A DNA stretch of 42,557 nt from NCBI GenBank assembly GCA_937884755.1, contig CAKZYJ010000526.1, forward strand, positions 1-42,557, read 5' to 3'. A model generated the notes under the pieces. It ran no database searches. It saw nothing but the letters and a program-made list of their open reading frames with translations, and was not told the DNA's origin. Shown one piece after another: positions 1-7,915 of this stretch (positions are counted from its first letter, which is position 1; each line of letters begins with the position of its first letter). Both the position numbers and the translations under genes were made by a program. This DNA is from an uncultured Flammeovirgaceae bacterium (GTDB taxonomy: Bacteria; Bacteroidota; Bacteroidia; Cytophagales; Cyclobacteriaceae).

Positions 1-196
1 TACGTCTCTGGTACAATACTACAAATGTGTTTTGAACCACTTCTTTAGCACTATCTTGGCCACCTAGGTAGCGAAGGGCAAAGGCGGTTAGTGGAACGTA
101 GTATTGCTCAAATAGCTGACGGTACGCCTGCTCTTCGCCCCGCCGTAAGCTGTGTAATAGCGTTTCTTTCTCCGGTAATGATAAGAGCTCGTTCAT
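1..196 (-). CDS. ECF-type RNA polymerase sigma factor, 5' part only
   Basis: The reverse strand from the ATG at 194-196 reads without a stop to the window edge (65 codons). It starts MNELLSLPEKETLLHSLRRG and contains the sigma-70 region 2 signature as FEQYYVPLTAFALRYLGG followed by DSAKEVVQNTFVVLYQRR, matching the usual 'A-E-(E/D)-(I/V)-V-Q-(D/E/N)-x-F' helix. ECF sigma factors recruit RNA polymerase to stress or surface-response promoters; in Bacteroidota they often pair with a FecR-type anti-sigma factor. Region 4 and any partner gene lie outside the window, so the regulon cannot be guessed. The gene is truncated only by the window boundary. Confidence 0.85.
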   Translation of the reverse strand, partial: MNELLSLPEKETLLHSLRRGEEQAYRQLFEQYYVPLTAFALRYLGGQDSAKEVVQNTFVVLYQRR

Positions 197-303
197 GTAC
201 AGAATCAATCAGTTATTGTTAAGCATTAAGCGATGGTGAAAATACTACGGAGAAGTCCGTTGTGATAGTTCACACCGCTCATATCATAGGTATTGGCACA
301 TGC

Positions 304-1305
304 CTACGTTCTTTTTTTCAACCACCAGTGTAAGCGTTTTTCAGGTTGGTAGTTATTGATATTCGGTGCTGACTCCGCTCTTTCTATCTCAAGAGCATTT
401 AGGTTAGCAACTATTGACCATATTGTGCCAAACTGCTCTTTACGTAGGCGTAAGCAAATGCACTTGTTAGATAGTATTTTTTTGGCGTCTGTGAGATCAA
501 CCTGATTGAGTGCGGACAACTGTTCCTCCAATTCATCGTACCGCGCTGAGCTTTTACTCCACTCAGTACCGCCGTTATCAAATGCTTTCATTTCTTCCGT
601 TACAAATTGGTTGGTTGCAAAAACAAACGGCTTACTCTGGGTACAACTTCTAACTTGACTTCCTTGAGGGGCTGACTCTACAACTGTAATATCGCCCGAT
701 GTATCAGCGATAATAAAATTATTGGCGGAAGACACCTCAGTGGTTTGAATTATTTCTATCGCTTGCCGCGTGGTACTACAATTCTCTAATACCTTCTTGA
801 TGATAAAATGAAAACCTATACCTGGCTGTACTTTTGTTCCGTTGACAAACGACATAGCAATGAACAATCCCTTTTCGTTGATTCCATCTGAGCGGCCAAT
901 AAATACATCCGACTGACCGATGTAAGAGAACTTATCTTTCGGGGCAACGAGGCTGCTTTCGGTAAATTTTTTAAAGTCGTACAGCATATCATAATTTCTG
1001 CCAACTACTACGGATTCTTTGTTTCTAAAGGCAAATACACTACACTGTCCGGTTGTGTCAAAGATGCCTAAACTCAGTAGAAATGCTCCTAAGTTTTCGG
1101 CTCTGTCCTGAATACCTTCAGCAAAGCCTTCTATTTCCTTTACTAATTCAGGATAGAAATCTGGTAACTGCTCGTAGCATGCCAACCCGAACGTCCGCTT
1201 TTCTTCTGAGATTATTGGAATACGGAAATTTACTTTCTCATAGAGAAGTCTCCCGTATTTTAATCCCATTTCGTAGTGGGTTCCGTATAGCCTAGGATGA
1301 TACAT
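304..1305 (-). CDS. C45-family Ntn hydrolase (acyl-CoA:6-APA acyltransferase / linear amide hydrolase-like)
   Basis: The 333-residue protein has the family's start pattern (YGTHYEMGLKYGRLL near residues 7-21), a candidate nucleophile Cys88 in GQCSVFAFRN, and VVGRNYDML at about 100-108, which matches the 'G-R-N-x-D' segment of C45/AAT-type proteins. Family members cleave or form linear amide bonds, usually after self-cleavage that exposes the N-terminal cysteine; here that would remove about 87 residues. No signal peptide is visible, so a cytoplasmic location is likely. It starts 3 bases after the barrel gene's stop codon and is the last gene of a four-gene minus-strand unit with a flavin amine oxidase, which suggests amide or amine metabolism. 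The substrate is unknown. A choloylglycine hydrolase-like role is the main alternative. Confidence 0.75.
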   Translation of the reverse strand: MYHPRLYGTHYEMGLKYGRLLYEKVNFRIPIISEEKRTFGLACYEQLPDFYPELVKEIEGFAEGIQDRAENLGAFLLSLGIFDTTGQCSVFAFRNKESVVVGRNYDMLYDFKKFTESSLVAPKDKFSYIGQSDVFIGRSDGINEKGLFIAMSFVNGTKVQPGIGFHFIIKKVLENCSTTRQAIEIIQTTEVSSANNFIIADTSGDITVVESAPQGSQVRSCTQSKPFVFATNQFVTEEMKAFDNGGTEWSKSSARYDELEEQLSALNQVDLTDAKKILSNKCICLRLRKEQFGTIWSIVANLNALEIERAESAPNINNYQPEKRLHWWLKKRT

Positions 1306-1308
1306 TAT

Positions 1309-2382
1309 TTAAAAATTTATGCCTACTACTACTTCAACTCCTACATCGAATCGGTAGACCCTCGAGGTTTCAAACTGTTGAAAAAAATCTGCCCCAATCA
1401 CTAGTCCGCGCTTTTCCCAGGGAATTATTCGTAGACCTTGACTTGCTCCGGCGCCAATCACAAAATTGAAAGAATTATCTCCGTCAAAGTTCTCTAGAAT
1501 TTCGTATCCAACTGGTATATTAGCACTTACTGAAGCGTAGATACCGCGAGTGATCTTCTTGTAGAAAAAATATAACTCCGGCCTGAATACGAATGAATTT
1601 ACATCCCTAAAACCATTTTCTTCGGCCACGTCTCGTCTTGCCCAGGTTACTTCAAACGAGGTTTCGTACGGCCTTATAAGTCCCTTTTTGCTATCTACAA
1701 ACCCCGTATAGCTTATACCGTAGCCCTCAAAGTAGGTGCTACGTAAGACTTTAGCCGTTACCAAATTAAACCATTGGCCTAGTTTAGGATTAATCTTTTG
1801 TCGTCCGCTGGATATATCGAAATGGCTTTCTGTGAGGCTTTTTGGTTCTTCATAGTTGTGTAGAAAGGCCAGCATACAGTATTCTAAAGCTGCCCTGATT
1901 CTCTCTTCATGCGTATTGTACAAATTCTGCTTATCGTATAGCCCAAAAACTTGGTCTTCATTATGCCGAATCGTAAAGACCTCGCTCCACTCACCAGCAT
2001 GTTTCTCAAGGAAAACAAGTTCTACGTGTGCCCTAGCCACGCGGGCAATAAAACTGTTCATCCTTCTTTTAGATTCTTGTACATTTAGCTCCTTAATCTT
2101 GATGAGAACCGGGCGTCCGCTCAGTCGGTGGGGCATGGAAATTTCGTAGAAGTCTGCAACAGATTGTTCAGCTCCTTTGTCCATATACAGCGTCACCTTA
2201 TCTCCATTTAGGTTTTTATGCATCCCAAGGTGACGGTTAGTGCGCTCGTCGTGAACGGACATCACATAAACATCATCGGTAGGTGGTTTGAAGGCTACTG
2301 ACCTGAGGGCAACGGTTTCCTGACTGAAAACTCTAGAAGACGCGAATATTAGTAGATATAAAACCAGGCTGTTCAGTCTCAT
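1309..2382 (-). CDS. Exported protein with probable C-terminal outer-membrane beta-barrel
   Basis: I place the start at the ATG at 2380-2382, not the longer reading that would run into the upstream gene, because it gives a clean signal peptide (MRLNSLVLYLLIFASSRVFS, cut before QETV) and leaves a 10-base gap. The mature protein has a soluble first half and a second half of alternating aromatic/hydrophobic strands that ends in ...VGVEVVVGINF, a terminal phenylalanine typical of outer-membrane barrels. I do not recognise a named family. It sits third in the amine oxidase operon, 10 bases after the small lipocalin-like gene and 3 bases before the C45 gene. A structural or transport role at the outer membrane is inference from its strand pattern only. 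Confidence 0.6.
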   Translation of the reverse strand: MRLNSLVLYLLIFASSRVFSQETVALRSVAFKPPTDDVYVMSVHDERTNRHLGMHKNLNGDKVTLYMDKGAEQSVADFYEISMPHRLSGRPVLIKIKELNVQESKRRMNSFIARVARAHVELVFLEKHAGEWSEVFTIRHNEDQVFGLYDKQNLYNTHEERIRAALEYCMLAFLHNYEEPKSLTESHFDISSGRQKINPKLGQWFNLVTAKVLRSTYFEGYGISYTGFVDSKKGLIRPYETSFEVTWARRDVAEENGFRDVNSFVFRPELYFFYKKITRGIYASVSANIPVGYEILENFDGDNSFNFVIGAGASQGLRIIPWEKRGLVIGADFFQQFETSRVYRFDVGVEVVVGINF

Positions 2383-2392
2383 TGTAAAAAAC

Positions 2393-2770
2393 CTATTTAG
2401 ATGAGACATAATGCACTTCCCAGATACGGTATTCATCTACATCATATACAACGACTAACGATTTATCCGAGGCAAAGTAAACGTATAGCTTCTCTACTTT
2501 CCTATTACCATCCTTTAGCTCTAGATATTTACCATTCGTGTTAAGCATCCAAGTTCCCGAACTTAGTGTCCCTTCCGACTGAGCCTCGTAGGTCATATCT
2601 TTTCGCAAAGTCATGTAATCACCCTCCTCTTTTTTAGGTGGTAGATAGTATTCCTCTTCATCCGAGTATTTATCTAAGTACCAGGTCTGACACAGGGTGT
2701 GCTTATCAATCTTTTGAGCGAATAAGCAGTTAGTTACTAATAGGGTAAGTAGTGTAAGTATTCGTTTCAT
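2393..2770 (-). CDS. Small exported lipocalin-like protein
   Basis: From the ATG at 2768-2770 the protein is 125 residues and begins with the signal peptide MKRILTLLTLLVTNCLFAQ; a start 18 bases upstream is possible but would only add MQVITL before the usual M-K-R. The mature part (LCQTWYLDKYSDEEEY, then GTWMLNTNGKYLELKDG) has the 'L-x-G/x-T-W-x-L ... G-x-W' rhythm seen in small Bacteroidota lipocalin-like domains, with predicted beta strands throughout. Cys in TNCLFAQ is followed by LFAQ, so SpI cleavage after FAQ fits better than lipidation. It lies between the amine oxidase and barrel genes and is surely co-transcribed with them. The ligand is unknown. Confidence 0.5.
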   Translation of the reverse strand: MKRILTLLTLLVTNCLFAQKIDKHTLCQTWYLDKYSDEEEYYLPPKKEEGDYMTLRKDMTYEAQSEGTLSSGTWMLNTNGKYLELKDGNRKVEKLYVYFASDKSLVVVYDVDEYRIWEVHYVSSK

Positions 2771-2788
2771 GAGGGTTATTACTTGCAT

Positions 2789-3949
2789 TTAGTCTAATAT
2801 TTCCTTTATGCTGGACCAAGCCGATTCTACGGCATTATGCACATTACCCCAATCTTTGCCTGAAGTATAACAATCACCGGCAAAATATACTTTATCTTGA
2901 ACTGAGGCTTGTAACGCCCGTACTACGCGTACATCTGTGTAATCACTGATATAGGCTCCTTCTATGTATGGTTCTTTTGACCAGTTTTGGACTATATGCT
3001 GTAGGTAGTTGGGAGTAGCTTGGTTTGAAAATATCTCGTCCAACTCGGCTAAGATATAGTTTTTCACATCGTTATGATTCAACATACCGTATCTTTTTGC
3101 TGGCTCACCTACTGCAAATAGACCTAGCACGCTTCGCTCACTATCTTGTCCAAACGACGCATCGTAATAAGATACCTGACCGTCAGTTGCCGGGGTGATG
3201 ACAAAATCTACAAATGCAGGATAGAACTTCTCCTTAAACTCAATGAAGGCTTTCAGACCATCCCAAACTACTGCCTCATTGATAGCTTCCAACTTCTTTT
3301 TAGGTAATGCGGGATTAAAATGTATTTTTCCTTCTTTCAGTATTTTTATCGGTACAGTTACAATGACTTGATCAGCTACGAACTCAGTATTTGATGTTTT
3401 CACTAATACCTTATTCCCAGCATAGTCCACCGATTGTACGACTTGTTGGTACTGAATGTCTTTGGCTATTTCGGGAACAATAAACTTCTCAAAGAAGCCG
3501 AACCAAGAGCTATTGACGAACCTCCGGTAGGTTAATGTGCTCAGATTACCTCTAACGAGCTTGCCGTTGTACCAAACTCCGTACTCATCGTCTTGTGTGT
3601 AGCCAGCAGTAGCAATCTGTTCAGAAATACCCTGTCGATTAGCTATTCGGTCGAAGAGAAGTGTGCCGGAGGCAATCCATTCGGCCCCCAGCCCGATTGG
3701 ATAATCAACAAAATTATCAAGAACCTTCATTCTTCCGCCGTAGTTCGTGTTAGCCTCTAAAATTTTGAAACTAATACCTTGTTGTTTTAAAATGTACCCA
3801 GCCGTTAGTCCTGCAGCCCCAGCACCAATAATGACAACGTTACCACGGCGAGTCGATGAACGGTAGTTACTTCTGTGAGCGAACAAGTTTTGGAATGGTA
3901 AGCCCCATCCAACGGCTCCGCATATCTGTAAAAATTCCGTCCGCGTCAT
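2789..3949 (-). CDS. FAD-dependent amine oxidase (flavin monoamine oxidase family)
   Basis: The 386-residue protein carries the dinucleotide-binding motif VVIIGAGAAGLTAG (residues 38-51), the ribose-binding acidic residue in ILEAN (E66) and GGRMK (71-75), followed near the C terminus by VYFAGDCYTSGKDWGNV and an ESAWSSI helix, the usual closing block of the amine oxidase family. Such enzymes oxidise primary or secondary amines to imines with release of hydrogen peroxide. The N terminus MTRTEFLQICGAVGWGLPF resembles a twin-arginine signal but has T-R-T instead of R-R, so export by Tat is uncertain. It is the first gene of a four-gene unit ending with a C45 amidohydrolase. The length is a little short for the family, with a reduced substrate domain. 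Confidence 0.85.
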   Translation of the reverse strand: MTRTEFLQICGAVGWGLPFQNLFAHRSNYRSSTRRGNVVIIGAGAAGLTAGYILKQQGISFKILEANTNYGGRMKVLDNFVDYPIGLGAEWIASGTLLFDRIANRQGISEQIATAGYTQDDEYGVWYNGKLVRGNLSTLTYRRFVNSSWFGFFEKFIVPEIAKDIQYQQVVQSVDYAGNKVLVKTSNTEFVADQVIVTVPIKILKEGKIHFNPALPKKKLEAINEAVVWDGLKAFIEFKEKFYPAFVDFVITPATDGQVSYYDASFGQDSERSVLGLFAVGEPAKRYGMLNHNDVKNYILAELDEIFSNQATPNYLQHIVQNWSKEPYIEGAYISDYTDVRVVRALQASVQDKVYFAGDCYTSGKDWGNVHNAVESAWSSIKEILD

Positions 3950-4452
3950 AGATAGTTAGTATCTAATTACTCCCAAAATATTAAGTGATTGAATTAAATT
4001 GAGTGCAAATCTACATATCCCGTGAGGAAGGTGTTTGTCAAAAAGTCAATATTATAATTATAGCGGCTGGTAATTACAGTGTGGCCGCGTTTTTGTCCAT
4101 TCATTCAAAAATCTTATTGTACCTTTAGGGTTGCTCATTTATATTACCCCCAGATATAAGTTAAAATGTGAGCAAACAGAGAATAGCAAGGCTATCAATC
4201 ACTCCTTTCATTTGTTATGAAGGGATGGCATCATCATATAGAGTAAAATAACCGGTACTACAATACTAAGATCCGTAGAATGCGGAATATGATTTAAATC
4301 CAGACATGATTATCTGGTTGCTAGATATTTCGGGGAGAAGAGAAACCATTGGCTAATCTCATAATGAAAAAGATAGCTACACACCGCCTTGAGAGTAAAT
4401 ATCATCAAGGCAACTTTCAATAAATTTAAACAAAATCATAGTTATTGAGGAC
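3950..4452. other. Intergenic region of about 500 bases between divergent genes
   Basis: No coding frame of convincing length is seen on either strand. The right side contains an inverted repeat, GCCTTGA (4386-4392) and TCAAGGC (4405-4411), 42 bases before the lipoprotein start, which could be a leader hairpin or operator. The left side holds the candidate promoter for the amine oxidase unit. The rest is AT-rich and featureless. Confidence 0.6.
4006..4013 (-). promoter_or_regulatory. Candidate -7 element for the amine oxidase operon
   Basis: On the minus strand the eight bases read TAGATTTG, an exact match to the Bacteroidota -7 consensus TAnnTTTG. It lies 57 bases before the amine oxidase ATG. 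A TTTTTG stretch lies upstream at 4039-4044 but the spacing (about 25) is longer than usual, so the -33 element is uncertain. Confidence 0.4.
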
Positions 4453-5676
4453 ATGGGTTATATTAGAAAACTAATTTTAGTTTTAATTACTTTGTTGGCT
4501 GTTTCTTGTGGGAATCATAGTAAAGAAGGAGGTAGCCAAAAATCGAGTATCGCAAAATATGTAAATTTTATTGATGAGTACGACAAACCTTCTGCAAAAG
4601 AATATGTAATCAATTTATTTGAGAAATATGATTTTGTAATGCTCTGTGAAAGAGATCATCGCGACATCAGTCAGTATGATTTATTCATAGAAATAATCTC
4701 AGATCCATATTTCAAAGAAAATGTTGGTCATGTTTTTTTAGAAATAGGCGTCAATAACTTTCAAGGTAGAATTAATGATTTCATTTTATCTGAGGGGCTT
4801 AGCGAGGAAGAGAAATATCAGCAATTAAGAGACATCCAACGAAATATATACTACTTTCCATTATGGGAAAAGTACAATTATAGTTATTTCTTGGCAGCTA
4901 TCTATGATGTTAATCAGAACCTTAGGATGGATCAAAAAATCAGGGTTTACCCTTCTGGCCTATCCATGGATTGGACGACAACAAAAAACTTTGATGATAT
5001 CAAACGAAATTATCGTTTTAGACCGCTTAAAGACAGTTTGATGGCCTTCAATATCATTAACGATATTGATAGTTTAGAGAAAAAAGAGAATGGAGAAGAA
5101 ATAAAAGCGTTAATGATTCTAAATTTCCACCATGCTTTCAATGACTCGTTTTCTTTAGAGCCCTCTTGTGGAAATTTTCTATTTAAAACATATCCTGGAA
5201 GAGTTGCAAATGTCCTGATCAATAATGTAAAGACACTTGAAGAAGCTAACGTAGGAATTGATATTCCTTTACAAAATGGTAAATGGGATGCTGCCTTCGA
5301 CATTGCTGGAAACCCAAACATTGGGTTTAATTTCGAAAACTCCCCTTTTGGAAAAGATTCGTTCGACTTCTACCCCTATGAACCTCATAATTACACCTAC
5401 TCAGATATTTTCACCGGTTTTATCTTCTACAAACCTATCTCAGAGTTCCAACTAGCCATAGGTTTCCCTGGCTTACTAGAGGGTGGGTTCAAGAGGGAAT
5501 ACGAAAGACGTTCTCATTTGTTTAGTATGTGGCGAAGTGATGATTCAACCTTGCAAATAAGAGAGATGAGCGATGCATTAAATAGTCTCAAATATTATCC
5601 ACCTGACGATTTAGATACTATTCAATATTTGATTGATGATTGGAAGGGAAACTACTTGAGTATAGAAAATGAATGA
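4453..5676 (+). CDS. Lipoprotein with EreA/ChaN-like E-x-x-H motif, function unknown
   Basis: The protein (407 residues) begins MGYIRKLILVLITLLAVSCG, a lipoprotein signal with the acylated cysteine at 19. After it, FVMLCERDHRD (about 62-72) and VFLEIG (95-100) resemble the 'L-G-E-x-x-H-G ... E' core of the EreA/ChaN/TIKI-like superfamily (erythromycin esterase and haem-uptake relatives), with E67 and H70 as the candidate catalytic or metal-binding pair. The resemblance is by motif only. TGAGGAC just before the ATG is a plausible ribosome binding site. Base composition is visibly more AT-rich than the aminotransferase-TrkH block nearby and the gene stands alone between a divergent operon and ssrA, so acquisition by transfer is possible. 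A membrane-anchored hydrolase is the simplest guess. Confidence 0.6.
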   Translation: MGYIRKLILVLITLLAVSCGNHSKEGGSQKSSIAKYVNFIDEYDKPSAKEYVINLFEKYDFVMLCERDHRDISQYDLFIEIISDPYFKENVGHVFLEIGVNNFQGRINDFILSEGLSEEEKYQQLRDIQRNIYYFPLWEKYNYSYFLAAIYDVNQNLRMDQKIRVYPSGLSMDWTTTKNFDDIKRNYRFRPLKDSLMAFNIINDIDSLEKKENGEEIKALMILNFHHAFNDSFSLEPSCGNFLFKTYPGRVANVLINNVKTLEEANVGIDIPLQNGKWDAAFDIAGNPNIGFNFENSPFGKDSFDFYPYEPHNYTYSDIFTGFIFYKPISEFQLAIGFPGLLEGGFKREYERRSHLFSMWRSDDSTLQIREMSDALNSLKYYPPDDLDTIQYLIDDWKGNYLSIENE

Positions 5677-5960
5677 AACTGTATAACAATACGTGATACG
5701 CTCAATCAGTCCACAAAGCTGTGAGGAATTTTTAGTATAAAACAGTGACATTAGGATTAATTTTATTTAAAGAATTCACCCCAAGAAATTTGAAGTATTG
5801 CAAAAATAAGACGAGCCTTACCTTGAGAGTCATGGAGGAATATTTCATAGCAGTTGTAATTCATTTTGTAAACAAGTTTGGTACCCGTTGAAAATTGTAA
5901 AAAGCAAACTGCAATGTTCACATGATCTACGAATATTAATGAATATTGTAAAAGATTGAA
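5677..5960. other. Gene-free stretch between the lipoprotein gene and ssrA
   Basis: AT-rich, with stop codons in all frames and no convincing start. Together with the terminator that follows it, about 340 bases lack a protein gene. I see no RNA gene or clear repeat in it. Confidence 0.5.
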
Positions 5961-5997
5961 AAGAAAAACCCCTCTAATTTTTAAAATTAAAAGGGTT
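5961..5997 (-). terminator. Rho-independent terminator of ssrA
   Basis: Read on the minus strand, AACCCTTTTAATTTT pairs with AAAAATTAGAGGGGTT to give a long AT/GC stem (5967-5997) followed at once by TTTTTCTT (5961-5966 and beyond). It lies 24 bases past the encoded CCA end of the tmRNA. Confidence 0.8.
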
Positions 5998-6020
5998 TTG
6001 TGACTGCTTAATAAAATTTG

Positions 6021-6427
6021 TGGAGCCGGAGGGATTCGAACCCTCGTCCAGAGAAGGCCACTATCGTATCTTCTACATGCTTAGCTATTCTTTAGGTTGT
6101 CGGGTTGCCTAAGGTAAACAGCCCACCTGCGGGCAACCGTAACTGCTAAGAGTTTCATTAGAGCATCACAGTGCTGCTCTAGCTAGTTCCACTGAGTCGA
6201 CACTCCGTAATCCAACCGAGCGGAACAGCGGTTGGCAGAATGTGGCCCGGGAGCGATTCGCTCAACCGATTATGCCCGTTATTTTAGTCTACTGGACTAA
6301 AATTAGGCAGCCATGGCGTAATTAGATTCGCCAAGTATGGTTTAGGGCTCAGGGGTCAAGGCGCGCACCCTATGCGCCTGCATGCTTACACACGTAGTCA
6401 CTCATCCTGTCAAATCCGGTCGGCCCC
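6021..6427 (-). ncRNA. ssrA: Transfer-messenger RNA (tmRNA)
   Basis: The minus strand shows all hallmarks of a one-piece tmRNA of 407 bases. The 5' end GGGGCCG (6421-6427) pairs with CGGCTCC before the final A of an encoded CCA (6021-6023), giving a seven-pair acceptor stem. The T arm is GAGGGTTCGAATCCCTC. Inside is the tag frame GESNYAMAA ending in TAA. tmRNA with SmpB rescues ribosomes stalled on broken messages and adds a degradation tag. Long GC-rich pairings between the tag and the T arm fit the usual pseudoknots, though I did not fold them. Synteny with neighbours is not informative. Confidence 0.97.
6303..6332 (-). other. tmRNA tag reading frame (GESNYAMAA)
   Basis: On the minus strand the codons GGC GAA TCT AAT TAC GCC are followed by ATG GCT GCC TAA. 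The resume codon is therefore GGC (Gly) and the tag ends in the hydrophobic A-M-A-A expected of ClpXP/ClpAP substrates. Bacteroidota tags of the form G-E-x-x-Y-A-(L/M)-A-A are well known. Confidence 0.93.
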
Positions 6428-6442
6428 AGATTTTTTACATTG

Positions 6443-6470
6443 CATAACTATTACGTTTGGAAGTTACAAA
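6443..6470 (-). promoter_or_regulatory. Candidate ssrA promoter
   Basis: On the minus strand TTTG (6467-6470), 16 bases, then TAGTTATG (6443-6450) resembles the TTTG/TAnnTTTG promoter with one mismatch in the -7 box. It ends 15 bases before the mature 5' end, leaving room for a short leader to be removed by RNase P. Confidence 0.4.
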
Positions 6471-6595
6471 AAGTTTCTCGTCTTCGACTCAGAACAAAAG
6501 GGACAACAGCAACAAGAGTAAAGAAGTTATATACTTCTAAAGCGTTAACCATCTTCTGTCACTCATTTACCCTTCTTCATTTTGAAAAGTTTATG

Positions 6596-6603
6596 TACTT
6601 TTG
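6596..6603 (+). promoter_or_regulatory. Candidate -7 element for the aminotransferase gene
   Basis: TACTTTTG matches TAnnTTTG exactly and lies 31 bases before the chosen ATG, so the 5' leader would be about 25 bases. No well-spaced TTTG -33 box is present. Confidence 0.5.
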
Positions 6604-6634
6604 CCCCCGTTTATCACTTAAGCAATCATTTATC

Positions 6635-7846
6635 ATGGAATCAGCCGTATCGCAACCCCTATCTCAACGTATTCAGAAGTTAGAAGAGTCGGCCACCATT
6701 GCGATGGCCCAGAAGGCCCGGGAATTTAAAGCCAAAGGCATTGATGTGATTAGCCTGAGCCTGGGTGAGCCAGATTTTAAAACGCCCAGGCATATTCAGG
6801 AAGCGGCTAAAGCAGCTATCGATGAAGGTAAATATTTCGGTTATTCTCCTGTGCCTGGTTATCTAGATTTACGGCAGGCCATTGCCGATAAGCTCCAGCG
6901 CGATAACGGGTTAAGTTATACCCCCAATCAAATCGTAGTTTCTACCGGAGCCAAACAGTCTATCGCTAACGTGTTTTTGTGTTTACTTGATCCGGGTGAC
7001 GAGGTGGTGGTGTACTCTCCCTACTGGGTGAGCTACGCCGAGATTATTAAAGTGGCTGAAGGAGTGCCAGTACCGATTATGGGCACTTTAGAAAATAATT
7101 TTAAAGCTAGTGCTGAACAACTGAAGGAGGCGATTACTGACCGTACCAAAGCAGTTATCTTCTCATCTCCCTGCAACCCTACCGGAGCGGTTTTCACTCG
7201 TTTTGAGATGGAAGCTATGGCCGAAGTGCTGCGGAAGCATCCAAATATCTACGTAGTAGCCGATGAGATTTACGAGCATATCAACTTTCAGGATGAGCAC
7301 GTAAGCATTGCCTCTATGCCGGGTATGTACGACAATACTGTTACCGTGAACGGCTTTTCTAAAGGATTTGCCATGACTGGCTGGCGGTTGGGCTACATTG
7401 CCGCTCCGGAATGGATTGCCAAAGCTTGCGGAAAAATTCAGGGCCAGTTTACTTCCGGCACTAATAGTATTGCTCAACGAGCGGGTATTGCCGCTTTAGA
7501 AGGTGATATGACCGCCGCGCGAGAAATGAAGGCTGCCTACCAACGCCGTCGCGATTTGGTGCTAGAATTACTGAAAGATGTGCCTGGCGTGAAGACCTAC
7601 GTGCCTACCGGAGCCTTTTACCTGTTTCCTGATGTTAGCGACTATTTCGGTAAGTCTGATGGAGATACCACCATCAACAATGCCAGTGATCTTTGCATGT
7701 ACATTCTGAATGATGCCCACGTATCACTGGTCACCGGCGAGGCGTTCGGGGCTCCCAACTGCGTTCGCCTGTCGTTTGCCGCTTCGGATGAGCAACTAAA
7801 GGAGGCGATACGTCGCATTAAAGAATCATTATCCAAATTAAACTAA
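6635..7846 (+). CDS. Class I pyridoxal-phosphate aminotransferase (aspartate aminotransferase type)
   Basis: From the ATG at 6635 the protein has 403 residues, the usual family length; an upstream extension in the same frame would run through the promoter element and is rejected. Visible blocks are SLGEPDFKTP near the N terminus, SSPCNPTGAVF, the VADEIYEHI segment with the cofactor-binding Asp, and NGFSKGFAMTGWRLGY with Lys243 as the Schiff-base lysine, followed by CVRLSFAAS with the carboxylate-binding Arg. It transfers the amino group between an amino acid (aspartate is likely) and 2-oxoglutarate in the cytoplasm. Prephenate or aromatic amino acid specificity cannot be excluded. The next gene begins 69 bases downstream, so co-transcription with the heptose kinase is possible but not required. 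Confidence 0.92.
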   Translation: MESAVSQPLSQRIQKLEESATIAMAQKAREFKAKGIDVISLSLGEPDFKTPRHIQEAAKAAIDEGKYFGYSPVPGYLDLRQAIADKLQRDNGLSYTPNQIVVSTGAKQSIANVFLCLLDPGDEVVVYSPYWVSYAEIIKVAEGVPVPIMGTLENNFKASAEQLKEAITDRTKAVIFSSPCNPTGAVFTRFEMEAMAEVLRKHPNIYVVADEIYEHINFQDEHVSIASMPGMYDNTVTVNGFSKGFAMTGWRLGYIAAPEWIAKACGKIQGQFTSGTNSIAQRAGIAALEGDMTAAREMKAAYQRRRDLVLELLKDVPGVKTYVPTGAFYLFPDVSDYFGKSDGDTTINNASDLCMYILNDAHVSLVTGEAFGAPNCVRLSFAASDEQLKEAIRRIKESLSKLN

Positions 7847-7915
7847 TCAACAGAGTCCGAAGACCGGAAAATATAATCGGTTTCCAGCCTCCGGTTTTCG
7901 CTCTCCTTTGTAACA

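Noticed and set aside
4387-5830. Ten-base direct repeat CCTTGAGAGT at 4387-4396 and 5821-5830 flanking the AT-rich lipoprotein gene, as an insertion scar
   Set aside because: One such match is expected by chance in 1.5 kb, and no mobile-element ends or recombinase are seen.
6440-6634. N-terminal extension of the aminotransferase
   Set aside because: It would start inside the ssrA promoter region and cross the -7 element; the ATG at 6635 gives normal length.
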